From: Micromonospora sp. WMMA1363
GTDB lineage: Bacteria > Actinomycetota > Actinomycetes > Mycobacteriales > Micromonosporaceae
Direction of reading: 5' to 3'
DNA length: 64,000 bases
NCBI RefSeq assembly: GCF_030345795.1
Contig: NZ_JAUALB010000015.1
Span: forward strand, 1 to 64,000
Part shown: positions 1 through 10,783 of the stretch, piece by piece
Position numbering within the stretch: the first letter of the stretch is position 1
Layout of the letters: every line of letters begins with the position of its first letter
Position numbers and translations under genes: made by a program
Notes under the pieces: generated by a model
What the model saw: the letters and a program-made list of their open reading frames with translations, nothing else
What the model was told of the DNA's origin: nothing
Database searches by the model: none

Positions 1-628
1 CGAGTTGCTTCGGCGATGTTGGTGCGCCGTCGGTGTGGTGGTATCCGATTTGCTGTGTTCGGAGGGTGGCGAACACGGCAGGACCGTTGTGGGTCCTGGC
101 CTGGTTGGTCTTCTTCACGTAGCGTGACGTTCTCGGACGTGATGTAGGCGGTTCTCGATATGCCATTCAGAGCGCGCCCAGGTGCCGAGGTCGGCGGGTT
201 TGGCCTGGTCGGCGGGCAGCGAGATAGTCAGGTACTACTCCGTTTCGCGAGTGGTCTTGCCTCTTGATCGTGGCGGGTCCGGGTGATCCGGACGGCCTGT
301 TCGGCGTTGGGAAAGCCCATCCCGCCGGGGTCTTGACGGTGAGTGCCTTGACGGTGCTGGTCTCTTTGCGGCCGTTACCGGTCTCGCGGGTCTGTGCCCC
401 GACCGGCCCTGCGCCCAGGGCAGGGCCTTGAGCTGGCGAACAGCTTGGTGGGTTGGCCTTGATCGGGACCATCAGATGAGCGTCGGCGGAGGCGAGCAGA
501 TCGGCGTGCCCGGTCTGGGCGTGCAGCGCGTCGGCGACGACCAGGACGTCCTTCAGGGATCCCAGCACGGCCGCAACCAGGCGTAGTAGTGGGGTGAACG
601 CCGGGATTTCGTTCGACTTCGCCGTGAT
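1..628 (-). pseudogene. ISAs1-family transposase, C-terminal part, degenerate
   Basis: On the minus strand this matches the C-terminal two thirds of the intact ISAs1 transposases at 17861-19105 and 55581-56825. The shared motif VVADALHAQTGHADLL carries a catalytic aspartate. Several single-base indels relative to the intact copies break the frame, for example near 240 and 440. The left window edge cuts off the last codons. Its 5' half lies at 2315-2839, separated by an IS1380-type element. It is a dead, interrupted copy. Confidence 0.9.
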
Positions 629-632
629 CTGA

Positions 633-2310
633 CCCGGATCCGCGGATAGGGATATGCCACCGCGTGGCATAGATGAACGGATGCCTTGCCAGCAGGGACG
701 ATTGGGTTGTCGAGACACCAATCCGCCGCTGTGGGAGGACACCCGTTCGGTGAAGAAGATACCTGGTTTGGCAGGTCGTGTCCGTGTTGGCGCACCGGAC
801 GCGTCGCTGACGCCGGTCTCGGGTGTGGTGGCGGTGGCCGAGTTGGTCGGCCGGCTGGGCGTGACCGCCGCGCTGGACGACGCCGTGGGCCGAATCAAGC
901 AGCGGGATCGAGGATTGTCCGCGGAGAGTTCCTGGTCGCGGTGGCGCAGGCGCAGATGTGCGGCGCGCAGTTTGGGTGGGTCTGGATCGCCGCCGCGCCG
1001 ATACGGCGGGTGAGGCGTTGTCCGCGGTGCCCACGCCGGCGGCGAGCACCGCGGTGGAGTTGGCGTCTCGGTTCGGTCCGGCGCAGGTGGCTGGTATCGA
1101 GGAAGGCATCGGGGAGATCGCCTGCCGGGTTGTCGGTTTGCTGCCGCCGCCCGGCGGGCGGTGCTGCGCACCGTGGGGCCACCATCGACCTGGACGGCAC
1201 CGACGTCGAGGTGTACGGGCCAAGAAGGAAGGGATCGCCTACAGCTACAAGGGCGCCCGGCCGGGCGCCCGCACGTGGCCACGTGGGCGGAGGCCGGGGT
1301 GGTGACCGCCGCGGACCTCCTCGCCGGTGATGAAGACCCCCGCCCGGGAGCGGGCTCGCTGATCGAACGCAGCGTGGCCACCCTCAACGCGGCCGGGGTC
1401 ACCGCCCGGCCGAAGGTCCGCGGCGATGTGGGCTACTTCGCCAAGGACATCGCGCAGGCCGCGGTGGAGGCCGGCTGCGACTTTTCCCTCGGAGTGACCC
1501 GCAACCCCGCGGTCTGGCGAGCCGCGGCCGCGATCCCCGACGATGCATGGCGCAAAGCCGAACGGATGAAAGGCGCCCAGGTCGCCGTGTGCGACTACGC
1601 ACCGGCCGGCTGGCCACCCGCCACCATGACCGTGGTGCGGCGGGTCAAGGTCCACGCTACCGATATCTCGGCCGACCCACGCGCCCGCCGCCGGCGCACC
1701 ATCCCCAAAGCTCAACTCACGCTCGCCCTGGACGGCCTGGTCGGGCACGTGTACGCGTACTCGTTCATCGCCACCAACCTGGATGTGTCCACCCCGGCGA
1801 AGACGGTCGCGGTGGAGGCCTGGCACCGGATGCGCACCGACATCGAAGATCGCATCCGGGATGCCAAGCACGGCGCCGCGCTGCGGCACCTGCCCTCCGG
1901 CAGCCGGGCGGCCAACACGGTGTGGATGTGGGGGGCGCTGCTGGCCGTCAACCTGTCCGCCTGGCTGCAGGAACTGGCCGGCCTCGACGACGGCGACGGA
2001 CGAGGCCGCAACCACCTCGGCACCCTGCGCCACCGGCTGATCACCGTGCCCGCCCGGCTGGTCCGCCACGCCCGGCAGGTCACCCTACGGCTACCCCCGA
2101 GGCAACAGTTACTGGCTCAGTCCTGGCCCGGCTCGCCGGCTACCCATCTGGACCTGACCACTCGGCCCATCGGCCATGTCCCAGCCCACGGAGACCAGCG
2201 AACCCGGCGCCACCCGGGAAACCGGCATGCCCACCCACCGAAACACCCACACCACCCATCGCCTATCACCGATGCGTAGCGATCACGCCTCCGCTATCCG
2301 TGGATCCGGG
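633..2310 (+). mobile_element. IS1380-family element inserted in the ISAs1 gene
   Basis: The ends are inverted repeats starting CCCGGATCC (633 on; complement ending at 2310), extending imperfectly through GCGGATAG. TCTGA stands on both sides (628-632 and 2311-2315), while the intact ISAs1 has it once, so this is a 4-5 bp target duplication. IS1380 elements usually duplicate 4 bp. The cargo is the broken transposase at 654-2279. This is one of few elements here with both ends and a duplication. Confidence 0.85.
654..2279 (+). pseudogene. IS1380-family transposase, frameshifted
   Basis: The product would be a DDE transposase of the IS1380 family. N-terminal sequence (LTPVSGVVAVAELVGRLG, DAVGRIKQRDRG) is in one frame to about 940. 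The middle (VGLDRRRADT) is in a second frame to about 1190. The C-terminal half (KVRGDVGYFAKDIAQAA; ATNLDVSTPAKT; DIEDRIRDAKHG) is in a third frame to 2279. At least two frameshifts separate them, so no full protein can be made. The more complete IS1380 relative at 51530-52957 is only distantly similar. Confidence 0.85.
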
Positions 2311-2314
2311 TCTG

Positions 2315-2839
2315 AACCTGGGCGAGCACGATCCCGGTGCTGGTGTCGTAGGCCGAGAGCAGATGCACCTGCCGCCCGTCGGCGAGCGGGCACCCCGGGC
2401 GACCTTCCCGTCGATGGCGATGACGAGTCGCCCCCGGCGCCCGCCGATCACGACCGGCCCGGCCCGCTCCCGCAACCAACACGCGAGGACCTGCGACAAC
2501 ACCTCGGCGTCGAGCCGGATCAGCAGCCGCCACACCGTCGTCGCGGCCGGTACCCGGCCGTCGAACCCGAGCCGGGTCCACACCGACTCGTCCTGGAAGC
2601 GCATCCAGTCCGCGACCGCGGCGAACGTGCACGCCCCGGCGAGTACCGCGCACACCCGCCGCCGCCAGGACACTGACCAGCGGATACCGCCGGCCCCGCG
2701 GATCGCGCGGGTCGTTGATGACCGCCAACGCCACGAACAAGCTGCGGCGGTCACTGTCACGGTCGCTACCGGTGACCACAACCGGTGACGGCAGGCTGGG
2801 GGTCGGTGCGGCAGCACGATCTCGGTCAGATGATGACAT
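2315..2839 (-). pseudogene. ISAs1-family transposase, N-terminal part, degenerate
   Basis: This is the 5' half of the gene whose 3' half is at 1-628. The start would be ATG at 2839, matching the start used by the intact copies. A 2-base loss after codon 4 and further indels throw it out of frame. The element's terminal repeat, CAGGGCTGTTGCG on the minus strand, ends at 2992 after a 150-base leader matching the leaders of the intact copies. Confidence 0.88.
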
Positions 2840-3110
2840 CAGCGGGTACGGTCCTGTTCTCGATCACGGTTGTCTTCGCAAACACCATGATCACCAACGG
2901 GCCGTACCCGTCCCACATGGACCCCGGACCTCGCCGAACCCCCTGCGAAACCCCAGTTCAACCGCCCTTTGATCGACTACGCAACAGCCCTGACCCCTCG
3001 CCCGCCGCCGGTCACCAGGATCTTCGGACGTGTTGCGGTAGCCTTCACTCAGCAAGTGGCCTTCTGCGACGGGATGACCAGGACTCTCGACAAGCCCTAT
3101 CCTCCCTGAC

Positions 3111-3235
3111 CAGGGCTATGCGTTGTCGGTAGCTGCTGGTCACGGCGTTGATCAGGTCGTGTGATCGGCGGTTGGCTTGGCGGGTGGCTCGGGCGATGTT
3201 CGTCGCGCCGGTGGTGCGGAAGATCCTGTTCAAGC
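3111..3235 (-). mobile_element. ISAs1-family 3' end fragment
   Basis: The minus strand encodes the conserved ISAs1 C-terminus (TTGATNIARATRQANRR, then SHDLINAVTSS) and ends in a terminal repeat CAGGGCTATGCG at 3111. It diverges from the neighbouring ISAs1 copy, so it belongs to a second, older element. The rest of the gene is absent. Confidence 0.7.
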
Positions 3236-3399
3236 TGCGCTGCTGCCCACGGCGAGCGACCACGATCGTGCAGGCCATCCTCGTTCTGCACCACGTCGAA
3301 GCCGACCGCTACGCAGGATGAAAATGGCTGATAGCGTCACCCCAATGGATGTAATAATGATTCGTTGGCCTGCGATCAAGTGGCTAACTCTACTCAAAT

Positions 3400-3594
3400 T
3401 CAGGATTGTTTCCAGCCTTTCCCGCCGGTCGTCTTCCGGCGTCCGTTCAGGCTGGTTGGGAGCTTCGATAAGCTTTTGATCCACTCAACGAGTTCTTGAG
3501 TCTCGTCGTTGGTGCTATCCTTCTTCTTGAGCGGAATAACAAGACTCCCTTTCTGGTCAAGTACGACATGCGTCGGCTCTATTGTCGCTCGCAA
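3400..3594 (-). CDS. Hypothetical protein, about 64 aa
   Basis: This is a short minus-strand frame of lower GC than the surroundings, with lysine-rich sequence (LVIPLKKKDSTNDETQELVE). The only start in range is TTG at 3594 and I see no convincing ribosome binding site. A stop precedes it closely. It could be a remnant of a non-IS gene. I recognise no family. Confidence 0.25.
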   Translation of the reverse strand: MRATIEPTHVVLDQKGSLVIPLKKKDSTNDETQELVEWIKSLSKLPTSLNGRRKTTGGKGWKQS

Positions 3595-3901
3595 GAGGAT
3601 GGAGCCGCAGCCAGTTTACTTTCCCCCACCAGGATAGGTTCTGTATAACATGTTGATGCTGTAAATCATGATTGCTTGACCGTTGATTCCTGAGCGCTTG
3701 CGCACTGCGGAGCCCTGGGGATCGGGAGTCAGGTCTGGACCCGGCTGCTCGTGGCGGCAACTGCCGGTCGACTTCCCGCCGTGGCTGTCAATCCCCTGAA
3801 ATCGTGGAGGGCTCCGTTATGCGGCCTGGGCCTCCACGGCGCCGGCCGTTGATCGTTCGTAGTCGGCGGGGATCGCCAGTCGCAGATGGAGTGCCGGCGG
3901 C
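3595..3901. other. Gap without a supported gene
   Basis: Between the low-GC frame and the IS66 end I see only short overlapping frames without ribosome binding sites. The sequence is of mixed GC and may be original plasmid backbone. Confidence 0.4.
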
Positions 3902-4023
3902 GTAACTGTTCAGCAGGTTCTTCATCGTCCGCTTGATCTTGTTGGTGGTTTGAGTCATCCTGACCGTCGTGTCCGACTCGCCGCCGTTGTGGAGCTGGTG
4001 GAGCGGCTTGCCCGGTTGGAGTA

Positions 4024-5683
4024 GGGTGCGGCTCCTCTGAGGTGATCGTCTATTGTGGGATGGCACCGCCGAGGTAGCGGCTGTTGTGGATGCGTTGTTG
4101 TTCCTGGGCCAGGTGCCAGGTCCAGTACTGGTCGAAGTCGCCGTTGCTGATCAGGGTGCGGAGTTTGAGGATTGCTTCGGCGCCGTCGAGCCCCAGCGAG
4201 CGCCGGTGACGTCCATACGATCTTTGACCAGGTGGCGGCAGGCGCCTTCGATCACCCCGGTGGCGATCGGCCACCCGTTGGCCAGCGCGGTCGGGTAGTC
4301 CAGGTACGGTTTTTTGGCCAGCAGGTAGGCGGCGGCGACATCGGCGGGTTTGCGTTTGCCGGGGTCCAGGCCGTGGTAGGTGGCCTTGCGTCGGATGGCT
4401 GCGGCGACTATGCCGGCCCGTCCGGCCAACACCTGCCGGGCCTGGGCGCGGACCCACCGTTCGGCGTTCGGGTCGCCCCTCCGGGTGGAAACACCAGGTG
4501 GCCTTCCAGAGGTACTCGATGACGTGGATGAAGTCCACAACAACCGGCAAGGTGATCTTGCGGGTTTTGGCCTCGGCGTGGATCCGGTCGATCTGGTGGG
4601 TGTTGCCGTCGACCAGGGCGATCCAGGTCCGAGCGTGGTCGGGGTCGCGGCGGCGGTCGGCCTCGGCGAACCCGGCGGCGATCACCGCCGCGGCGTCGTC
4701 GGTCACGCTGGCGTGCAGCCACTTGCCGGAGGTGACCGGCGCCGGGGTAGCAGTTTGGGCCGCTTCGGGGTCCTCGGGCAGGATGTCGGCGATGGTGCGC
4801 GGCTTGCCGGTCACGTCGAAGACCGCGGCGACCTCGCACATCCGCTTGCGGTTGCGTTTCTCGCCCTTGGACCGGCGGCCGGCCAGTTTCTGGCTGACCG
4901 CGGCCTTGGCGGTGCCCGCGCGGAGCCCGTCGGGGCGCATCACCACCCCTTTGGCGTCGAAGGACAACGCCAGCACATCATCATCGGCCGACCAGTCCGG
5001 GGCGTGGGCGGTGTAGAAGGCATCCACATCTATCGCCGCTGCGGCGGCCAACGCCTCGACCTGCCGTTTCCCGATACGCACCGTGGTGGCCCGCTCAATC
5101 GCGGCCGCCGCGTCGGTGAACGAGCCGCGGGCCGCCTCGGCCGCGGCCAACCGGCGCAGTCCATGCGAGTGCTTCTCCACGGGCAGGTTCAACACCGCGT
5201 CCGCCGGGTTCAGATCGGCCCGCGCCCGCGCCCGGTAGGCGATACGCGTCACCACCACCTCACCGAACCGGGTGGCCAGCGTCCGCTGCCGCCCCCGCTC
5301 GGCCCACCCCCGCAGATGGCTATCGGCGTCGGTCACCTCGTCGAGCCGTTCCTCCCGACTGGCACGAAGATCCAGACTGTCCTGCAACAACTGACACAGC
5401 AACCGCATGCCATCGGTATGCAGCCGCTCCTCCAGTTCGGCGTGAGTCATCCCCGCCGCATGCTCACGGACAGGAAGTCCACCATCGCGCCGAACCGCAC
5501 GGATGAGCCGGCGAAAGCATCGTCCGCCGTCTCGGATGCGTACTCTTGCACCGGGCTCCCTCTTTGCTGATGTTCGTGTCTCGCAACCGACGAACATAGC
5601 GGGAGGATCCCTTTCACCATCACAACCAGTAACACATCCCCAGGCCACACAGCGTGTCGCCGCACCTCACCAGAGCCGCACCC
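4024..5683 (-). mobile_element. ISKra4-family element
   Basis: Terminal repeats GGGTGCGGCTC begin at 4024 and, in complement, at 5683. They are flanked by a perfect 9-bp duplication GTTGGAGTA (4015-4023 and 5684-5692). Removing the element restores the IS66 coiled-coil frame. It carries one broken transposase gene. A near-identical 5' fragment of the same element lies at 19111-19499. Confidence 0.88.
4050..5551 (-). pseudogene. ISKra4-family transposase, three frameshifts
   Basis: The most likely start is GTG at 5551, preceded by AGAGGGAG, giving VQEYASETADD. One base is missing near 5467 compared with the fragment at 19111-19499 (CTCACGGAC versus CTCACCGGAC). A one-base gain in a G run near 4480 and a one-base loss near 4190 shift the catalytic middle (RKPADVAAAYLLAKKPYLDY) into another frame and back. 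The C-terminus ends IHNSRYLGGAIPQ. The long uninterrupted frame across the region is therefore misleading; the enzyme is probably dead. Confidence 0.82.
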
Positions 5684-6757
5684 GTTGGAGTAGGCGCTGG
5701 CTGAGCGGGACGCGCGGATTGAGGTGTTGACGCGGCGGGTCGCGGAGTTGGAAGCGCGGCTGCGCCGGGATTCGCGGACGTCGTCGAAGCCGCCGTCGTC
5801 GGATGGGCCGGTCAAGCCGCCGCCACGGTCGCGGCGCCTGCCGTCGGATCGGCCGCCGGGCAAGCAGCCGGGGGATGCGGGTTTCACGTTGCGGCAGGTC
5901 GAGACGCCGGACGAGGTGGTGGCGCATCGCCCGACTGGGTGCCGGTGTTGTGGCCGGTCGTTGCGGCGGGCGCCGGTGACGTCGGTGGAGACACGGCAGG
6001 TGTTCGACCTGCCCGACGTGCGGCTGCACGTGGTGGAGCATCGGTTGCGGCATCGCCGTTGCCGGTGCGGCACGGTGCCGATGGCGCCGGTCCCGGATGG
6101 GGTGGGCGCCCCGACCCAGTACGGGCCGCGGGTGCGGGCGGTCGGCGCGTATCTGGTGGGCTACCAGCATCTGCCGTACGAGCGGGCCTGCGAGACCCTG
6201 GCCGATCTGCTCGGTGTGGGCATGTCGGTCGGGGCCCTGGTCAGCGTGGTGGCGCGCACCAGCAGCGCACTCGGCCCGTTTCTGGACGTGGTACGCGACC
6301 AGATCTGCGCCGCGCCGGTGGCCCACTTCGACGAGACGTCGCTGCGGGTGGCCAGCACGAACGCGTGGGTGCACTCGGCTTCCACCGACACCCTGTCACT
6401 GTTCGTCGTGCACCCATCGCGGGGACGTGAGGCGATCACCGCTGCCGGGGTGCTGCCCGTCTTCACCGGCATCGCCGTGCACGACGGCTACACCCCCTAC
6501 CGCCGCTACGGCCTCGCTCACCAGTTGTGCAACGCCCACCACCTGCGCGAACTCGCCGGGATCTGCGATACCGACCCGGGTCAGGTGTGGGCCGAGCAGA
6601 TGATCCGGTTGTTGTGCGAGATCAACGACATCACCCGGCATGCCCGCACCGACGGCGCCCACGCCATCGACGACCGGCTACTGGGTGCCTACCGACGCCG
6701 CTACGACACCATCATCGCCGCTGGCAGGGCGGCCAATCCCAGCCCAGCCGGACACGG
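5684..6757 (+). pseudogene. IS66-family transposase (TnpC-like), truncated
   Basis: The coiled-coil N-terminus (ALAERDARIEVLTRRVAELE) follows the ISKra4 duplication. Then come the zinc-finger IS66 domain (CRCCGRSLRRAPVTS), the catalytic motif HFDETSLRVAS, VHDGYTPYRRY and CNAHHLRELAG. The frame is cut at about residue 345 by the IS256 end, losing the last catalytic region. A TAG codon lies in frame at the ISKra4 junction, so the gene may already have been inactive before that insertion. Confidence 0.85.
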
Positions 6758-8128
6758 GGGACTGTACAAATAACGGCTGATCGACCGATCAAGGGAGAGA
6801 CGCCAGATGACGACCGAGACCACCGTGGGACAGCCGGCCGTGGAGCCGGTGGGTGCGGTCACGGATGAGCAGTTGATCGCGATGCTGGTCGATCGGGCTC
6901 GTGGTGACGGGTTGAAGCTGACCGGCGAGGGTGGGCTGCTGCAGCAGCTGACGAAGCGGGTCCTCGAGTCGGCGTTGGATGGGGAGATCACCGACCACGT
7001 CGGCTACGACAAGCACGACCCGGCGGGTCGGGGTAGCGGGAACACCCGTAACGGCAGCCGGACCAAGACGGTGCTCACCGACGTCGGGCCGGTCGAGGTG
7101 CGGGTCCCACGCGACGCCGCCGGGACGTTCGAGCCGCAGATCGTGCGTAAGCGGCAGCGGCGTCTGACCGGCGTCGACGACATGGTCCTGTCGCTGTCGG
7201 CCAAGGGCCTGACCCACGGCGAGATCGCCGCGCACCTGGCTGAGGTCTACGGCGCTGAGGTGTCGAAGCAGACCATCTCCACGATCACCGACAAGGTCAT
7301 GGACGGCATGGCCGAGTGGCAGAACCGGCCCCTGGACCGGGTCTACCCGGTCGTGTTCATCGACGCCATCAACGTCAAGATCAGGGACGGTCAGGTCGCG
7401 AACCGGCCGATCTACCTCGCGATGGCGGTCACCGTCGACGGCCACCGCGACATCCTCGGTATCTGGGCCGGTGACGGCGGCGAGGGCGCCAAGTACTGGC
7501 TGCACGTGCTCACCGAGTTGAAGAACCGCGGCGTGGCCGACGTGCTGATGCTGGTCTGTGACGGGCTCAAGGGACTGCCGGAGACGGTGGAGACGGTGTG
7601 GCCGCGCACGATCGTGCAGACGTGTGTGGTGCACCTGCTGCGCAACTCGTTCCGCTACGCCGCCCGGCAGGACTGGGACAAGATCGCCAAAGCGCTGCGG
7701 CCGGTCTACACCGCGGCGACCGAGGACGCCGCCACCGAGCGGTTCCTCGAGTTCGCCGAGGCGTGGGGCCGTAAGTATCCGGCGATCGTGAAGCTGTGGG
7801 AGAACGCGTGGGCGGAGTTCGTGCCGTTCCTCGCCTTCGACGTGGAGATCCGCAAGGTCATCTGCTCCACGAACGCGATCGAGTCCGTCAACGCCCGTAT
7901 CCGCAGGGCCGTGCGAGCTCGTGGCCACTTCCCGAACGAGCAGGCCGCACTCAAGTGCGTCTACATGGCCTTGATGAGCCTCGACCCGACCGGAGCCGGC
8001 CGCCGACGCTGGACCATACGCTGGAAAGCACCACTGAACGCCTTCCAGATCGCCTTCGAAGGCCGGCTCACCCCGGCCAACAACTGACCACCTCAACAAC
8101 CAAGATCAGCCGTTAACTTGACACTCCC
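6758..8128 (+). mobile_element. IS256-family element, copy 1 of 3
   Basis: The element is 1371 bp, from GGGACTGTACAAATAACGG at 6758 to a right end whose complement is GGGAGTGTCAAGTTAACGG (ending 8128). Copies 2 and 3 are at 48213-49582 and 59051-60421. The flanks (IS66 on the left, IS1634-type on the right) share no 8-9 bp duplication, so this copy has probably recombined. Confidence 0.92.
6807..8087 (+). CDS. IS256/Mutator-family transposase
   Basis: This is a full-length 426-residue DDE transposase that mobilises its own element. Domains in order: an N-terminal DNA-binding region, then the Mutator catalytic core with VVFIDAINVKIRDG (first Asp), VLMLVCDGLKGLPETV (second Asp), the C/H stretch TCVVHLLRNSFRYA, and STNAIESVNARIRR (Glu). 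ATG at 6807 follows AAGGGAGAGA. It differs from the other two copies by Ile for Met in RRRWTIRWK near the C-terminus, so the three copies are nearly identical and probably recent. Confidence 0.95.
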   Translation: MTTETTVGQPAVEPVGAVTDEQLIAMLVDRARGDGLKLTGEGGLLQQLTKRVLESALDGEITDHVGYDKHDPAGRGSGNTRNGSRTKTVLTDVGPVEVRVPRDAAGTFEPQIVRKRQRRLTGVDDMVLSLSAKGLTHGEIAAHLAEVYGAEVSKQTISTITDKVMDGMAEWQNRPLDRVYPVVFIDAINVKIRDGQVANRPIYLAMAVTVDGHRDILGIWAGDGGEGAKYWLHVLTELKNRGVADVLMLVCDGLKGLPETVETVWPRTIVQTCVVHLLRNSFRYAARQDWDKIAKALRPVYTAATEDAATERFLEFAEAWGRKYPAIVKLWENAWAEFVPFLAFDVEIRKVICSTNAIESVNARIRRAVRARGHFPNEQAALKCVYMALMSLDPTGAGRRRWTIRWKAPLNAFQIAFEGRLTPANN

Positions 8129-9076
8129 ATCACCGAGGTCAAGGACGGCCTGCGCGACTGGCGGCTCGGCCGGGTGGTCACCGTCTGCGACACCGGATTC
8201 TCCTCCGAGGCCAACCAGTCCTACCTGCGCCGGGCCGGCGGCCACTACATCACCGGCATCAAGATGCGCGAAGGCTCCCACCGCGCCGACCAGGCCCTGG
8301 CCCGCCAGGGCCGCTACCAGGAAGTACGCGACAACCTGCGCGTCAAAGAGGTCCGCCTCGACGGCGACGAGGGCAGACGCTTCATCATCTGCCACAACCC
8401 CACCGAGGCCGAACGCGATGCCGCCCGACGCGAAGACCAACTCACCGCGATCCGCGAGGAGTTGACGCGCATCAAGACCGCCCGGGAAGCCGACGCGACC
8501 AAGGCGAAGGCCAAGGCCGCCAAGACCGGCAAGCGCCCCACGGCCCCCTCGGACGCCCCGCACCGCAAGGCCGAGTGCGCGCTGCGCGACCACCCTGCCC
8601 TCGGCCGCTGGCTCAAGCAGCACCCCACCACCGGACGGCTGTCCATCGACACCGCCAAGGTCGCCGCCGAGGCCCGCCTGGACGGCAAGTACCTCCTCGC
8701 CACCAGCGACCCCGACCTGTCCGCCGAGGACATCGCGCTCGGCTACAAGAACCTCCTCGAAGCCGAACGCGCCTTCCGCACCCTGAAATCCACCCTCGAC
8801 CTGCGGCCGGTCTACCACCGCCTCGACGAGCGGATACGTGCTCACGTGCTGCTGTGCTGGCTCGCCTTGCTACTGATCCGCGTCGCTGAGCGCCGCACCC
8901 AGCAGTCCTGGCCCAAGATCGCCGCCGAACTCGGCCGGATCCACCAGGTCACCCTCTCCGGCCCGGCCGGCAGCCTCCAGCAGACCACCCGGCTCACCGA
9001 CACCCAGACCAAACTCTTCACCGACTGCGGTGTCCCGCTCCCGCCAAAGATGAGCAGCCTCAAGACCGCCGAATAG
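8129..9076 (+). pseudogene. IS1634-type (IS4-like) transposase, 5'-truncated
   Basis: About 315 codons of a DDE transposase start directly at the IS256 end with TEVKDGLRDWRLGRVVTV. Recognisable motifs are CDTGFSSEAN (a catalytic Asp region), YLLATSDPDLSAEDIALGYK and LLEAERAFRTLKSTLDLRPV (the Y-(2)-R-(3)-E-like region), then HRLDERIRAHVLLCWLALLL. The N-terminal third and left end are missing, replaced by IS256 copy 1. It stops naturally at 9076. Confidence 0.85.
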
Positions 9077-9315
9077 CCGCTGAGCTGGGAAAACAGGATC
9101 CGGAGCCGTGGGCAAACGGCCCCGAAGCCTCCCCACGCCCATCGCCCCAGGTCAACCCGCAGATCCGCCACCGCCGCATGCCCGCCAACCGTCGAAGCCG
9201 GGAGAGTCGCTCTGCGGGGAGAGGCTTTAAACCACCCCGAGCTGCATTGGCTAAAGACCGTTGTGGTGAACGTCGCGGGAAAAGGCGCGGCCTGATCGCG
9301 TCAGGTGGGGTCCGC
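9077..9315 (+). other. 5' region of a broken group II intron and its flank
   Basis: There is no gene here. From about 9215 the sequence (GGCTTTAAACC, then TTGGCTAAAGACCGTTGTGG, then CGCGTCAGGTGGGG) matches, in complement, 60755-60950, where it adjoins another intron fragment. Removing the ISAs1 element at 9316-10783 joins it to the leader of the reverse transcriptase at 11184. It is probably domain I RNA of that intron; I cannot place the exact 5' splice site. Confidence 0.5.
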
Positions 9316-10783
9316 ACGGGCACGGCAAAGTCGGAGAGTGCTCGTGTGAGGACTTTGTGTTGTGGTCCAGAGTGGATTTGACGGGGCGGGCACGGCTCCG
9401 GTGATCTTGAGGTTGTCTACGCCTTCGGATCACCCTGTGGAGTACCGTGCCCGCGCCTGCATCATTGCTGATCAACGCTGTCCAAGACCAGCCGGACGAG
9501 CAGACACGACCGGTCCTGTTGGGCCGTAACAGGCAGGAAAGCCTGGTCGCGGCGCTGTCGGAGGTTTCTGATCCGCGGGACGCGCGAGGGATCCGGCATC
9601 GGTTGCCGACGGTGGTCGGGTTGGCCCTGGCGGCGGTGCTGGCCGGCAATACGTCGGTGTACGCGATCGGGCAGTGGATCGCCGGGTGTTCACAGAAGAC
9701 CCTGAAGGTGTTCGGCGCCCGGGTGGCTCCGGCGACCGGCCGGTATGTCGGTCCGGATGAGAAGACGGTGCGCGGGTTGTGCGCCCGGCTCGACGGTGAC
9801 GTGCTGGACGCGGTGATGGGTCGGTGGCTGCAGCGGCGTGCCCTGGCGGCGCAGCGGGCGAAGGCGCGGACCGGGGTACGGCCCCCGCGAGGTCGTAAGG
9901 CCCGTCGCCGGGCCAAGGCCGCTGGCCAGCGCCGCTGGCGGGCCAGTACACGCGGTCGGCACCGGCCGCGGCTGATCCAGGTCGCGGTGGACGGCAAGAC
10001 CAGCCGCGGTGCGAAGAGCGCCGGCAACCCGGCGCCGCACCTGCTCGCCGCGTTGTCATGCGTGGGGGTGGTACTCGCCCAGCGCCAGGTCGACGGCAAA
10101 AGCAATGAGATCACCGCGTTCGTACCGCTGTTGACGCCCCTCGAGCTGGCCGGCCAGGTGGTGACGGCCGACGCGATGCAGACGCAGCGTAAGCATGCCC
10201 GATGGCTGCGCCAGGTCAAGGACGCGCACTTCATCTTCCCGGTGCTGGACAACCAGCCCACCCTGTTCGACCGGCTCGACGCTCTGGACTGGGCCGGGGT
10301 GCCGGTCACCGCGTGGAGCGTGGACGACGACCGGGGCCGGCACGAGCGACGCACCATCCAGGTCATACCCGCTCCGCCCGAGGTGAACTTCCCGCACGTC
10401 GCGCAGGTGTTCCTGATCGAACGGACCGTCACCGTCAAAGGCAAGACCAGCTACCAGGCGATGCTGTATGTCACCAGCCTCACCGCCGAGCAGGCCGACC
10501 CCGCTGACCTGCTCGCGTACGTGCGCCAACACTGGGGAATCGAGGTTCTGCACTGGGTGAGGGATGTGACCCTCGGCGAGGACGCCTCCCGGGTCCGGAC
10601 CGGTAACACGCCACGCGTCATGGCAACCCTACGAAACGTAGTGGTCAGCCTGCTCAGAATCCACGACACCACCAACATCGCCGCCGCGCTGCGATACAAC
10701 GCCCGCACGAACCGCCGGATCCTCAAACTCCTGGACCTTCTACCAGCCTAAACACCCCACCCGCCGACTTTGCCGTGCCCGTG
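9316..10783 (+). mobile_element. ISAs1-family element with 434-aa transposase
   Basis: The 20-bp terminal repeats CACGGGCACGGCAAAGTCGG run in from 9316 and, in complement, end at 10783. They are flanked by a 10-11 bp duplication GGTGGGGTCC(G) (ending at 9315 and starting at 10784). ISAs1 elements duplicate 8-10 bp. This insertion interrupts the 5' RNA region of a group II intron. Confidence 0.88.
9447..10751 (+). CDS. ISAs1-family transposase
   Basis: An apparently intact 434-residue DDE transposase. The family N-terminal motif [19 protein letters not shown] is followed by [14 protein letters not shown] (first Asp region), [17 protein letters not shown] (second Asp), [10 protein letters not shown], and the C-terminal [18 protein letters not shown] (Glu region). 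A basic insert (residues about 135-175, rich in Arg and Lys) precedes the first catalytic Asp. The start is GTG at 9447. It is distinct in sequence from the 414-aa ISAs1 copies. Confidence 0.93.
   Translation: MPAPASLLINAVQDQPDEQTRPVLLGRNRQESLVAALSEVSDPRDARGIRHRLPTVVGLALAAVLAGNTSVYAIGQWIAGCSQKTLKVFGARVAPATGRYVGPDEKTVRGLCARLDGDVLDAVMGRWLQRRALAAQRAKARTGVRPPRGRKARRRAKAAGQRRWRASTRGRHRPRLIQVAVDGKTSRGAKSAGNPAPHLLAALSCVGVVLAQRQVDGKSNEITAFVPLLTPLELAGQVVTADAMQTQRKHARWLRQVKDAHFIFPVLDNQPTLFDRLDALDWAGVPVTAWSVDDDRGRHERRTIQVIPAPPEVNFPHVAQVFLIERTVTVKGKTSYQAMLYVTSLTAEQADPADLLAYVRQHWGIEVLHWVRDVTLGEDASRVRTGNTPRVMATLRNVVVSLLRIHDTTNIAAALRYNARTNRRILKLLDLLPA

Larger units (their letters stand above)
3902..6757 (+). 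mobile_element. IS66-family element, split by ISKra4 and truncated by IS256
   Basis: The left end is GTAACTGTTCAG at 3902, resembling the GTAACTACTCAG end of the other IS66 copy (complement ending at 54230). The transposase frame begins around 3951, is split at 4023/5684 by the ISKra4 element, resumes, and is cut at 6757 by an IS256 element. The right end is missing. Confidence 0.75.

Noticed and set aside
654..2279. Programmed frameshifting in the IS1380 gene
   Set aside because: The shifts lie at several places without slippery runs, and the family normally has one open frame, so decay is the simpler explanation.
4050..5648. 532-residue uninterrupted frame over ISKra4
   Set aside because: The middle and first 60 residues are out of the family frame; the true gene has three indels.
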